A DNA stretch of 64,000 nucleotides from Cucumis sativus (Eukaryota; Streptophyta; Magnoliopsida; Cucurbitales; Cucurbitaceae): the NCBI RefSeq assembly GCF_000004075.3, contig NC_026657.2, positions 6,076,001 through 6,140,000 on the forward strand, in the 5' to 3' direction. The position numbers were made by a program, and so were the translations under genes. Positions 35,601-47,644 of the stretch are shown one piece after another; position 1 is the stretch's first letter, and each line of letters opens with the position of its first letter. The notes below the pieces were generated by a model. It did no database searches and was not told where the DNA came from. It was given only the letters and a program-made list of their open reading frames with translations.

Positions 35601-38600
35601 CATACAAGAACGTGAGAACGATATTCAAAAGGTGCCTTCAAGTATAATCTCACATACCATACAACACAGAGCTTACAACAAAAGACAACCGGTTTGTCAC
35701 AATAAAATTTTCACCAACCATCAGAAACCTAACTACATGATATCTATCAAGCTTAGAGTAAAAATGTGATGTCACTGTACATACATTTCTGGCGTCACTT
35801 GATTCAGTACTCTCTGAGAAGAATTTCTGTGCTTGTTGAATCATGCTACACAGGCACGAGCGAAAAGAAAAAACGGGGACCAAGGAGAGCAAGGGTTAAT
35901 AAAATTGAATTTTAAAATATTTTAATATTTATAAGCAAAAAGCCCGTGTAAGGTTAACATATCGTTGCAAGCTAAATTATCATGTTGATAGCTATGGTAG
36001 ATTTCTTCTTTATACAGGTAAACTCATTGAGCATTTCAAACGACAAGATCTCATATGCTCACCTAGATAAACAATATGCAGAGGCCAGCACAGTGGACAG
36101 CGACCTAACAAAATTCAACACTCGTTGCTTCACAACTTGGCTGGACTCTGTACGTAAAACTATTGGATCTAAAGCTCTGCAAAAGCAAGATCAGGAATAT
36201 CAAACAAATTGAGTACGAAAAATATCTTTGAAATTGCGACTGTAAAGATCAGTTCAAGTCTCAGCATATAAAAAAACTATATCTCAAGAACCTGCAAATA
36301 AGTGTTGCTCCAGTCCATAGCAATAATGGTTGAAGAAACAAGGTCATGACATTATACGTCCGACTTTTCTTCCAGTTACTATCATTCTGCAGGAAAATTA
36401 TAGAACAATATGAAAACAGCAGAAGAATTAAAGAGAAAAGAAAGAACAAACAATGGCAATCTGACAAAGAGAAACAGAAGTTAAGTCAACATACATGGAA
36501 TAGGCTTCTTGTATAACACAAAAATGGTCCAAGACCCCATACAGCAAATAGTATAATACAAACTGGGGGAAGTAACTTAATCACTGGAGGAGGACAACCA
36601 CCTAATACATTACAAAACCTGCGTTATATGATCAAATGTGAAAAACCAGCAGAGCTCAAATACAATCAATTTCAATCTTCAAGCTCATATAGAAACTATA
36701 TTAATGATTTAATAGACACATCACACATGAATATTTTGCCACAATGAAAATATCATTAATTACTCAAAAGATGAAGAATGCAGATTAATTTCAAGAGTCC
36801 AAAAGACAAAGGCCAGGGAACATCTCAATTAAGATTAAACTAAATATATATCGTGATGGCTTTATGTCAGTTTTCAATTTTGACCCTAGCCTTCCAAAAA
36901 CTTTAGTTTCATCCTCCATACAATAAGGTTCTTCAGAACATATCGAGTTGAAACGGAACCATCCTATGCTTTAATTTTATTGATTGAACTCCCTCATATG
37001 CAAGAAGAAAAAAAGTTAGCCATTTCACATCACACACAATCCATAATAATTTACTTTAGCCATTTTTTTAGTGTGTACTACAATATAAGAAATAACTTAG
37101 TGAAAAAACTTAATATGTAAAGGGTTTATATCATATCTTGGTCCTTAAACTTTCTATCTTATTCTATTTTGGTCATTAAACTTTTAAAAACATCTGTTTT
37201 AGTAACTGAACTGATAGAAAAAGCTTACTTTGGTCCTTGCCATTAGGATTCCGGTAACTCTACGGAATGATGATGTGACTTCTAAATTTGGATGATTAAG
37301 CTCTAAATCCATCATATTACTTAAATTGATAAATAACCCACAAATCTTGCTAATTTATTCTAGAAATCTTTTCTGCCAAGACAGAAACATATTTATCAAA
37401 TAAACCCATAAACTAAATTTTGTTCTTTTTTCTCCAAAACTCAAATCTCTCACATCCTCTCCCCCACCCAATACTATTTTTTTCCAAACTGGAATCTTAA
37501 GCATATCAGAAGAATATTGAGTAGAATAAATAAATAAAATAGAATTGACATATTGGTGTTAACATCTATGGCAAGGTAAAAATAAAATAAACTAAAAAAA
37601 TTAAAATAAGTACAAATTAGGGGTTTTTTAAAAAATATAACAAACCAGCAAAATACTTACACTGTATAAAACAATTTAAAAAGCGAAAAAACCCACAAGC
37701 CCACAGTAGAAAATACCAAAAATAACCCAGTCAACACGCGATTAATTGGTCACTCGTGTGCGTAATATATTTGTTACACGATCTTGTATCAAGATCATTT
37801 AGATTTGGCTCGTAAACCAATATCCAACGATTTTTTTCAAGATTCTTTGGTAAATGATTGTTTTGCTTTTGCTACATGATCCAAATCTAAACGATTTTTT
37901 TTCAAGATTCTTTGGTACACGATCGTTTAGATTTAGCTAACCAAATCTAAAATATCCTTTTCAAGATTCTTGTTACACGATCGTTTAGATTTGAATGATT
38001 TTTTTTCAAGATCTTTTATATTTGGTATATGATCTTTAACCAAATAACACTTTGAAAAAAATAATACAAGATTTATGATTGATTGAAAACAAAGACCATT
38101 ATTTCAAAAAAATATAAAAGAAAAATTATAGAAGGAGAGAAGAAAAAAGATGGAAAGAAAGGGTAAACTTGGAATATTTAAAAAAAATGGCCGGCTTCAT
38201 GGGCTTTTTGATTTTGTTACACAGGCCGTAAATATTTTGGTGTTTTATTATATTTATGAAAATTAACCGACAAAAAATAAACTCTACGAAATTGCAAATA
38301 AACATTCTCACAAAGAATCCACCCCCACCCCCTCCAAAAAAAAAAAAGAATCGCAAAATATCCAAAACTTGAGACATGAGTTGAGAAAGTGAGTAGAATG
38401 TCAATGCGCCAAAATGGTCACAGTCAAAATCTTGAAGCCAAGTGATTTTTCGAGTTCATCAATAAAACATCAATTTACCATCTGACCTCTAATTAAAAAT
38501 TAAAACCCTAAATTTTTAAGAGTGACCATCTTATTGGGTAGCCTAGGCATCCACATATAAAAGTCACCTCATCATTTCATTAAAGAGTTAACGAAATCCT

Positions 38601-40248
38601 AACGGTAGGAACCAAAATATGCTCTTTTAAAAATTTAGAGACGAAGACATTTTTAAAAGTTTAAGGACCAAAATAGAACAAGATACAAAGTTTAGAGACA
38701 AAAATGGGGTTTAAACCATATGTAAAGTATCAAACTTTTTCAAAAGAATGAAGCAACAAACTGAAAACGGCACATGAATTTAGGCAAAAAAATTGTATAT
38801 TTAGCTTATATTAGAAAAAAACAAAAAACAAAAACAAAACAAAAGGAGGTAATTCGTCAATGAGTATTCCTTGGACAGTTATACTGAATGCACCATTACA
38901 ATCATGGTAACACCATGAAAAAACGAAGTCCTCAAGCTTAATTTCAAGCTAGCCCCATGAAAATCACTAGATACACAATTAAAATACTTTTAGTGTGAGA
39001 GTAGAGATGTGAGAAAAAACAACCAAAAAGTCACGAATATGAATAAAATACAGTCATTTAAAGCCTGAAGGCTGAAGGAATAATAATTTTCTGGAGATAC
39101 TGTAGGTATTCTTCAGAGGAAGGACGTTGATGATGGATAGTTGCTTTTTCCGGGACAATGTAAAGAATATTTTCTCAGATGGTAGAGACTCGATCAAGTA
39201 TTTTGAGAAAATGCTGCTGATCCAAAATCCCTAATCTTATTGTTTTCTTAAAGCTCTAATATTGTCCTCAGTTCAACTTGTTTCAAATGATTAGATGAAA
39301 ATTGCAATATATTAGCCAACATCACCCATGAAAGCACTGATGTATCCATCTAAAGTTCTATTGAAATCTTTCCTATATATCATAACCAAAAACCAACATA
39401 GATGTTTCATATCTAGGCCAAATGACATGGGAACCAATATTTGGGGACAAAGAAATAAACTTATCTAAACTACATCCAGATGGGGTGATTTTTTATGGCA
39501 ACATCTTTGATGTTAATAGGGGATGTGTGTAAACAGGGATAAAAATAAGATGTTTATTTCTACCTATGACAGTGAGAACAATCTTATATTAAGTCAACCT
39601 TCGAAAAAAAATTAGGCACAGAATATTGATACACGAACCCAGACAAAACTAACCTCATCAATGTCACTATAGCAGCCTTCATCCCAGGAGGATCCAGTGG
39701 TTGGTTTGTCATCAATGATGACTGGCACCTGAATACATTGTATCTAGAAGGCACAGTGTAATTAGGTGGGTATTTCATGCTAAATAAATGAGTGCTCCAA
39801 GTGTCCTTCTGAAACTGCAATAAGAAATATTCTCAGATATTTACTCTTAAAAGCAAGAATTTCCACAAGCAATCAACACACCAAATATACATTGAAAGCA
39901 TACAAACTCATGCTGATATAAGGGAGACATTCTTGATGATCTCCAAGAACAATAAGTTTTTATGTTCTGATTTTAAAATTAACCAAAGTGTTCAAAGAAC
40001 TTACCAAAAGAGACGATGAACTGGATACATTCAGAAGCCGGATGCCATATCTCTGGGATGTAAACTGTAAAGAACAATTAAGTTTTGTATAAGAACAAAC
40101 ATAGACATAGAAACATATATTTACCTGAGAATTAATTATTGTCTGGAGGCAGGGGAGAAAGTTTCTGTACCTTCAGATTTTCTTCATGCAAATAATTTCT
40201 CCACGGTCTCAGATGATAGGACAGTTGCAAAGACCCAACAAGAACCAT
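32664..40248 (-). CDS. MSL2/3-like: Plastid mechanosensitive ion channel, MscS-like (MSL2/MSL3 type)
   Basis: Thirteen minus-strand coding exons (40248-40171, 40064-40005, 39814-39654, 36618-36495, 36386-36292, 36176-36063, 35845-35785, 35284-35135, 35047-34937, 34743-34576, 34478-34365, 33808-33752, 33545-32664) join to 724 aa. MSL2 and MSL3 sit in the plastid inner envelope, where they relieve osmotic stress and influence plastid size and division-ring placement. Seen here: a transit-peptide-like N-terminus with GSLQLSYHL; five hydrophobic segments (about 110-135, 155-172, 195-215, 235-258, 262-290), the last being the MscS pore helix [19 protein letters not shown]; then the beta domain [31 protein letters not shown] and IPNHKF; and a conserved [19 protein letters not shown]. 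The last ~250 residues are Ser/Thr/Lys-rich and probably disordered. The fourth exon must begin at 36618 (MRFCNVLGG) to keep frame. An N-terminal extension is possible, see the leader entry. Confidence 0.93.
37123..38717. mobile_element. Mutator-like non-autonomous element (1595 bp) inside an MSL intron
   Basis: Terminal inverted repeats of about 170 bases (left 37123-37292, right about 38545-38717; outer ends ggtttatatc and ggtttaaacc) are recognisably complementary but diverged. The element is flanked by an exact 10-bp duplication, atatgtaaag, at 37113-37122 and 38718-38727. Long TIRs with a 9-11 bp target duplication are the mark of Mutator-like elements. There is no transposase reading frame. 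The interior holds a tandem array at about 37770-38040. It lies in the 3.0-kb intron 36619-39653, so the intron was about 1.43 kb before the insertion. Confidence 0.85.
37770..38040. repeat. Tandem array inside the Mutator-like element
   Basis: Roughly 60-base units built on ttttttcaagattctttggt followed by acacgatcgtttagattt recur about four times (near 37829, 37890, 37950 and 38000) with indels. The same acgat/gtttagatt motif appears degraded at 17.7 kb. Confidence 0.7.
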
Positions 40249-41470
40249 TGCTAAAACTAAAAAAATGCTGGCAAGATGGAACTTGAAGAACGGGACTCCT
40301 TGCAGCACAATGACAGCTGAAAACTGCACCAAATCACATTTAACATGAAATCAATATAAATGGTACAGAGACTACTACTAACAATTGATAGTCAAGAATC
40401 TAAATTATTTCTTCCATCTTCGTTATCTAACTTGCAGCTGCAAGCAGGAGTGCACACTCCATGCAGACACGCACACACAAACTTTGTATGCCATCAAATT
40501 ATTGTGTTACATATAACGAATGACTAAGAGGATGCTGACTTTAAATATTTTCAGCAAAACAAGAAAATAGAGAAACATTTTACATTATATGGTCCCGCCA
40601 AGTTGACAAGTCATCGAAGTATAAGAGATAGTCAGGTGCTGGAACTTCTTTCCACCACCTCCAATGAGTTTTTTTTTTTTTTTTTTTTAGTAGAGGGGAT
40701 GTTCGAGTTTTGGTGCCTAATCAGTCTGAAGGATTCTCAAGTCGATCATTTTTCCTCATTCTTTGTTTCATATCTTTCCTCAAGACCTTAGTTTTTTCTT
40801 CCTAAGAAAGTAGGGTTCTTTTCTTGGTAAATCTTACATGGTAGAGCGAACACTCAAGTCACACCAAAAAATGTTCAAGGAAAAACAGTTATTGACCCTA
40901 CAAAGCCCCAACCTAAGTACGAAACTTAAATTCTCCTGGATTTAAGATATTAACATGATAATAAAAAGGGCAGTGAATTAATAAGCAAAAGGCAATAACT
41001 CAACCGAAAACTACAACATTTAATTCTCCAAACCCTAACTTCCAGACAAAGACTCAATCGCGAAACGAAATTCTACAAACAGTAACTTCTGAAAAAGTCA
41101 AAGGGTAGAAGCAAGGAAACATAATTTGAAGGGCGTTAGCTGAGTCTATACATACAAACAATAACCTGCTATTGATCTGAAATTGGGTAATCGATGATCA
41201 CGATGAGAAAGGTAGTGGAATAAGAAAAAAGAAACAGTGAAGGTACAAAGAAAGAAGAACAGAGGGACGGCAAAGCTAGTTTCGGCGCAACAGGAAAATT
41301 AGGATTGAATGAGGAAGTTACCTACTGAAATGAGTATCAAATTTGGTTGACGGGTAAAGCTGTAGAGCTTCCGATGGAGCTGACCGTCGCTGTTGTCTCT
41401 GTTTCTTTGGGCGTTCATGCGTAAGGAGAAAGAAATGAAAAAGAAAGAGATACGGTCCCACTTTTCAAAA
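40249..41470 (-). promoter_or_regulatory. Leader exons of the MSL gene with alternative donors
   Basis: On the minus strand a first exon around 41470-41322 carries an ATG at 41418. It splices to the exon that starts at 40323 and contains the conserved ATG at 40248. Donor CAG.TAG/GTAACT (exon end 41322) leaves the 41418 ATG in another frame, which runs past the 40248 ATG and stops near 40186, giving an overlapping upstream ORF. Donor TCA/GTAGGT (exon end 41326) puts the 41418 ATG in frame with the channel and adds 56 residues. Which donor is used cannot be decided from sequence. The first has the better consensus. Confidence 0.55.
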
Positions 41471-42399
41471 AGGACTTCGGGATGCTAAATGTAAACTAAG
41501 AGAAGAAGAAAAAAAAACTATTTTGATCTTTAGAAATTCACGTCTCCATGTTTTAAAATCCAACATTTTTAGTGATTGAAATAACGAAAACGTTTGTGGT
41601 TTAATGGAAAATTTGATTAGATGATGCTCAATTGATTGTGCGGTTATTTTAAAAAATTTAAAACTAAAATTAAAAAAGTTTTGAAATCAAATAATATTTC
41701 ATTTTCATTAAGGAACTAAGAGGGAGAGGCACACTGAAGGAAGCAACTTGAGAAACAAACTTCATCTGCATCCACTTTTCTTTCTCAATTTTTAGTAATA
41801 GAAAGAAGAAAACAGGAATAAGTGAATAACCATCTTTTCAATGCTTCGCAGCAGCAGCTACGTAAATGTTTTTGTTGTTTTTGTATTTTCCTTTTTTTCC
41901 ATTACTTTGATATTCTACACTGTTGCTGTTTCTTTTAGCATTCGTGTAGTCTGCAAGTTAATTTAATAGCAATTGTTATTTTACTTTTTTAATCTCTCCA
42001 ACAATAATGGAGGGTCTTCTACAGTCTTGTTTTTGGGTAATGGGTGCTATAGTTACAACCACAGCTTTTTATTATCTTTTGATGCAAGGATAAAAGGTTC
42101 AAATACCCGTTTAGGCTTTGCAAGGAAGAGAAAAATCAATCACATAATAAACTCATCAAATTGAAGTTTTACAAATAAATGAGAAGATATGGCTTTCTGG
42201 GTAGGGGGGAAAGCGTTTGATTTGAGTGGGTCTTCTTCTTTGGAAAATGGAGAGATTTATTGGGTTGATAGATTTCTTAGTTGCTTACCCTTCCCTATAA
42301 ATGATGGGGTTTTTTTTTTTGTGTATGTTGGTGGTTTGACTTTATCATATGGTGGTTCTCTTCTTGTGAAAGAAAAAAAAGTTTGTTGGACATGGTTGC
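41471..42399. other. Intergenic DNA upstream of the MSL gene
   Basis: AT-rich. The frames at 41973-42164 and 42189-42404 are not recognised and have no support beyond being open. The right end may already belong to the LTR of the adjacent retrotransposon relic. Confidence 0.4.
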
Positions 42400-43790
42400 A
42401 CTAAAGAGATGGAGAATCCACAACAAATCTCAAATGAAATCCACAAAGAAAATTCTAAGAAACACAAATACATATGAATCCAATCAATCTAAAGAACTCT
42501 CGATAGTTGAAAATGAAAATTGCAGATGAAGTTTCTTTATAGCCTTAGTTTTAGAAACACAAAGACAGAGAAGAAAGAAAGAATTTGGTTTGCTTAGGAG
42601 TGTGATATACACCCAGTTGTATTAGTAGAATATAGTAGAAGGAAGAAGGAAGAAGGAAGAAGGTAGAAGGAAGAAGGAAGAAATGCGTGCCAATAAGGGG
42701 GAAGGGTAGTAAGAGTGAGAACCACAGTTAGTTACATGAAAAATGAGTTAAAAGGGAAAGGAGTACGAGAGAGAAAGGGGGGATTCGTTTTGTGAGGGGC
42801 AAAGGAGTCATATGGTATTTTATATTTTTATTTTCTTGATTGTTGTTAAGGATTGGAAGTATCAATTCTATGTTGTAATCTTGTGAGAAATCTATCAATA
42901 TATACAGACACATTTTGGGCGTTCCATCGTATTGGTATCAGAGCACTTACACCTGAGAAAGAGATTGCAAAGGCACTAAAGAGAATTGAGGAGAAGCTAA
43001 AGACATTTGATTAAGAAATATCTGGAATATGTGCGAAATTAGATAAGCTACCAATGATTGAAGAAAACATATCATCCATCGTGAAAAGTATAGAACGACT
43101 AGGCCTACACTTGAAAAAACAACGGTTACTAAATTATATTGAAGGGATGGTGAAAGAGAAGTCGACGATGATTGAAGGAAAAGAAGGATCATCAATTAAA
43201 GGGAAATCGATTAAAAGTATGATTGATGGAAGCAACTCAATAGTGAAGGAAGTTAAAAATGGGGGCGGAAGGAGAAGATTCAAGGAACAATCGAAGTAAG
43301 TTTAAGAAAATAGAAATGTCGGTATTCATTGGAATTGATCCCGATTCGTAGCTTTCCAGAGCATATCAATATTTTCAAATCCACAAACTGACTTAATTGG
43401 ATAAGATAATTGTTGCGGTAATCAATTTCGATGGAGCAGCCTTAGATTGGTATAGATCAGAGACCATTTGCAGACTGTGCAAGTTTGAAGAAAAGACTAC
43501 TGATCCAATTCCGATTCTTGCGAAAAGGTTCGATACGTAGAAAATTTCTAGTGATAAAGTAGGAAACCACCGTGGAAGAATATCGAAATCTGTTCGATAA
43601 GCTGGTGGCGTCATTACTATATCGACAAAAGGTAGTTCTAAAAGAGATGTTCATGAACGGGTTGAAGCCTTGGATCAAAGCAGAGATTGAATGTTGAGGG
43701 CCCCCATTGGGCTTGCACAAATGATGAAGCAATCGGGAATTGAGTAGGAGGAAAGCAGGCTTCAAGAGGACTATGGAAAGTAAGGTCCAA
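42400..43790 (+). mobile_element. Ty3/gypsy retrotransposon relic: LTR end, primer-binding site and decayed gag
   Basis: ttggtatcagagca at 42932-42945 is the usual plant primer-binding site complementary to initiator tRNA-Met, so the 3' end of a 5' LTR lies just before it (about 42927). Its start is uncertain, perhaps near 42400. A (GAAGGAA)n-like tract is at 42630-42685. Downstream, frame-broken translation gives a coiled-coil gag N-terminus (about 42950-43299), then VAVINFDGAALDWYRSE, KQETTVEEYRNLFDKLVAS and FMNGLKPWIKAEIE (about 43400-43690). These are the core of plant Ty3/gypsy gag. Frameshifts and stops break it. No protease, RT or integrase follows, nor a recognisable 3' LTR. Confidence 0.75.
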
Positions 43791-44418
43791 TCCTCTAATT
43801 CTTTTAAAATGAATTTGCCTCATGTTTCAAATGAAAATTATGAATTTGACCAAAGTCCCACGTCGGTTAGATAAGGGGATGATCTTAGGTATATAAGTGG
43901 GGACAACTATCTCTATTGGTACGAGCCAGTTTGGGATGATACCAAAAGTGTTAAAGATAAAGTGTTATGATTAGATTTAGGTGATAAGAAGTTGGCAATG
44001 AAGTTCATTGCAAAAAAGTGGCTAGGGTTAATCCTTGCCACTAGCTCTCTTGTCTTGGTGAAACTGAAGGGCTTTTTATAGACAACTTTAGGAAGGAAAC
44101 TTTTGTTCCTCTTATCTTGTCAGAGCCCTTTTCAGTCCTAGGACATCACACCACTCCAACTAACATTCTTATCTTGTAATGAGCTTTCCTCGTGCGATGA
44201 CATGATTTCTTGTCTGGAGTTGTTAGTCGCCAGGTGAGTTTCCATCGGGTAACCTATACGCGAGGTGTTCTCTGCGATTGTCCACTTATTCTTGTTAGTC
44301 GCCATGAAACAATACTTGAAATGATCGTTTGAATCTACTTCATATTAAGTAAACGTCCCTACAAAATACAGAAAGAAAATTACTACTAATAAATTACTAT
44401 TAGATTACTTAGTGATTA
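43791..44418. other. Repeat-like spacer between the gypsy relic and the MULE pseudogene
   Basis: No gene. Sequence around 43855-43960 (aaagtcccacgtcggttaga, then ggtatataagtgggg) has the look of a plant repeat or retroelement promoter with a TATA-like box. Confidence 0.4.
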
Positions 44419-45376
44419 CTATAAAATACATAAATTACTATTAGATTGCTTACTGGTTTCTATAAAAAACAAACCTAGATTCGTTTTTCTCAACTTCAAA
44501 AGTAATTTTGGAATCAAGTCATAAGAATCACCGACATCTCCTTTCAACAACTCCAGAATAGATTGCTTTGCCCTCCAAGCTTTATAATAACTAACACTTA
44601 CGCCATAATTCATTTGCATGTGATGTACAATATCCGTTGGTGTGGAATGATGGTAGTTATATTTAAAATTGTCAATCATACAAACACTAATAAATTGTGA
44701 AGATGCGTGCTTGTGAGAAAAACGAACCATCATAAAGCAATTATGCTCACTAATATATTTCCTAATCATCCACAATTCACTGCATTTATAACGTGATGCC
44801 CTAAAAAACTATTGACAACCATCTTAACTACATATCAACTCGATAGATTTTAAATTTGATCTTATAGTTCTAAATTCAAAATTGTTCTTCACAGCTATAA
44901 ATTGCAACCACTTCAACAAAATTTACTTACTACCAAACAAGTCTTTCTCCTTCAAAAACAATGCAGAAGGCATATTACCAACCTAAAAATCTTTAAAAAG
45001 TTATAGTTCACCTCCAAAATCAGATTCAAGTATAAAAGAAGAAGAAGCAACTAAAACCTCTGAAAGTGTATTCACAACATGGACAACTAGCGGATATTTT
45101 GTAAATTGATTGTTCTTGACCACAGTAAAAAAACCAGCATATATCTTTATTTTCAAAAATCTTAACAATGTGTTGAACTCCCATAATATCCAAATTCATT
45201 AAAACTGAAAGTTCAACGAGTGAATTAATTTGAAGTTTATTTTGTATGAACTTAACAAAAGACTAAAAATTCATCCCTTCTCCCACTAATACACCAACAG
45301 TTTGATAATCTATATAATACTATTGATCATTCCATTGACCACTGTGGAAGACAACTATTGGAAGTTTAATCATAAC
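44419..45376 (-). pseudogene. Broken MULE (MuDR-type) transposase
   Basis: Minus-strand translation from 45373 gives the start of a plant MULE protein (IKLPIVVFHSGQWNDQ, TVGVLVGEGMNF, INSLVELSVLMNLDIMGVQH, NNQFTKYPLVVHVVNTLSEV), then a MuDR-type region (AVKNNFEFRTIRSN). Last comes an intact stretch from LWMIRKYISEHNC through HHMQMNYGVSVSYYKAWRAK and LLKGDVGDSYDLIPKL at 44775-44460. Several in-frame stops and at least one frameshift interrupt it. The catalytic DDE part and zinc finger are absent. Its terminal repeats were not found. Confidence 0.8.
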
Positions 45377-47644
45377 TAAAAAAAATACTGCAAAAATGTA
45401 AAATCTTAAATTAGAGTATAAACAAAATAGTAATCTGGTAGCAATTACATGGCAATCATATAGAAATAGCAATCAGTTCACATAGACAGAAATCAAATTA
45501 AAATAAGATATAAATCAGATGTTTGATTAATAAAATTTAAACATAACCACAAACAATGGAAAAACACTTAAAATGTATAGAAGAAAAAAGTTGTTGATTA
45601 AACAAATAAATCAGACTGAAAAATAAGACATCGCAAAGAAAAAAGAAAATCATAAAAGTTTAAAGAACAGCAGAAGAAGAATGTAAAAGAAAATCATAAG
45701 CAATCAACGAATTCATAAAAGAAAAAAGAGAAGAAAATCGTACAAATCTCCGACAAAACAATGTTAATCTCTGCAACAAAACCAAACAAGGTGATGGCAA
45801 ACTATGAAATCGAAACGAAACTGCAGAAGAAGAAGAAGAATAAAGGAAAACAGAAGAAAAATAAAATTTCCAAAATTTCAATATGGAAACAGAAGAAGAA
45901 AGGAAAACAAAAACAAAAGAAGAAAGGAACATGCAAAGGTAGTTTTGGAAATCATAAAAATTTAAAAATATATATTTCAAAATGTTACGTATTAATTTGC
46001 TGAAAAAACATTTACCCTATATCAATAATAGAACATCGAGATCAGTATTTGATAGAATAAAAAAATTGCTATATTTTGTAACTTTTTTTTTTGTTTAGTA
46101 TGATATATCTGAAAATACCCCAAATTATAATCTATCTACAAATGAAACCAACACAGTTACTATTATTTAAAGAAATATTTTCAAATATAACAAGATAACA
46201 AAAAAGAATTAAAAAATAAAACAAAATTTCAAATTCTATAAATAATAAACACTATTTTCAACTATATTTTTTATAACACTAAAATGAAGTTAATTTTGTT
46301 AGGAAAAAAATTATAAAACTTGACACACAAATTAAAAACATTTCATATTTTCCTAAAAAGTTCAAACTCTATTTATTTCTAATATATATATATATATATA
46401 TATAAATAAATTAAAATGAGAATATTGTTCCAATATAGTTTGGCCACTTGGCAGTTGGGATGATAGAAACATAAAAAAATAACAGAAATACCGGTGGAAA
46501 AGGAATTGATTTGCGCACCCGCATATGCGTGTGATGAGGCGCCCGTAGTAAGAAATGTTCTTGTTCTTCCTTACCCAAAAACACTTGGTTTCCTTAAAAC
46601 ACAAGTAACTCCAATTCCCCAATATTAAAACTAAAATTAATCAAACATGACGCTTCACCTTTTTCCTCAACTCGGTGGGTGACACAAAAAGCGACGCTGC
46701 CGTGTAATTTTAACCATTTTCTTTTCCTTTCCTTTTCTTTCAACACCTTTGCACTTTGTGTTCATCCTTCATAAACAAAATCATTCAATTGTCTTTCTTT
46801 ATAAAAATGGATAGAAAACTCAAAAGCCAAGGGAAAAGGGCAGGCCTGCAAATTCCACGCTGCCAAGTGGCAACGTTAATGAAGTGCCACCTATGCACAA
46901 CCATTCTCAAATTACTAGTTTATATACTCTTGTCATTTGTTTTGTCCTATGGTAACTTCAAATTTCTTTTTCATCCAACTTTTGTATTACAAATGGGGGA
47001 AGATCCTTCGTCTTAAGAGAGAAGATTGATGTAAATCATCCATGTCCTATACTCGTATCTTAGCTCCTCTTTAAACCAATTTTTTACGACAATAACCACG
47101 TTAATAATTACCCTAGCAATAACAATAAGAATAATTATCCTAATAATAATTCAATAGACCTAAGATGGTAATTTAACATTTAATAATTTGCTTTGAAAAA
47201 AAAAAAGTGAATAATTTAAGGACAGGGTGGACAGATCTTAAGTTGATTTTTTTGAAAAAAAAATTATTAAAGAAAAAAACAGGTTAATAGAGCGAAGTTT
47301 ACTCTCCTCCATGATCTCATATTTAGTAAGAAAGGCTTTGTACATTCCATTTTCCATTTTCAATAATCTTCATCTCTCTCTCTCTCTTCTCTCTCTTCTT
47401 TCCTTTCTCTCTCTCTCATTCTCATTCTCTCTCATCTGTCTCTGAAAGGTCTCTGTTCTTAAATTGTTTTCTGCTTTATCAAAGTGTTTCCAGGTAATTC
47501 CGTGTCTTCTCTCTTCATCTAGAGAGAGAGACAATCAAACCAGAGAACCCAGCACGACAGAACAGAACAAACACAGAGAGGTTTGAAAATTAGAGAGAGA
47601 AACCAAAATTAGGATAGGAAAATCCATCAGAAACCATCAACAAA
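45377..47644. other. AT-rich intergenic DNA and leader/promoter of the NET2-like gene
   Basis: 45377-46400 is A-rich with an (AT)n tract at 46381-46402 and no credible gene. The frames at 45660-46003 are low-complexity. 46360-47016 holds two unrecognised frames. From about 47340 the sequence becomes CT-rich (47364-47440) and then GA-rich, as in a transcribed plant leader running to the start codon at 47645. Confidence 0.5.

Noticed and set aside
36602..36640. A possible missing micro-exon between MSL exons 3 and 4, because an acceptor at 36601 breaks the frame
   Set aside because: Moving the acceptor to 36618 (GCAG/GTTTTG) restores both frame and homology (RFCNVLGG), so no extra exon is needed.
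46520..46555. Palindromic cgcatatgcg upstream of the NET2-like gene
   Set aside because: Only 10 bases, far from the gene start, and expected by chance in a window of this size.
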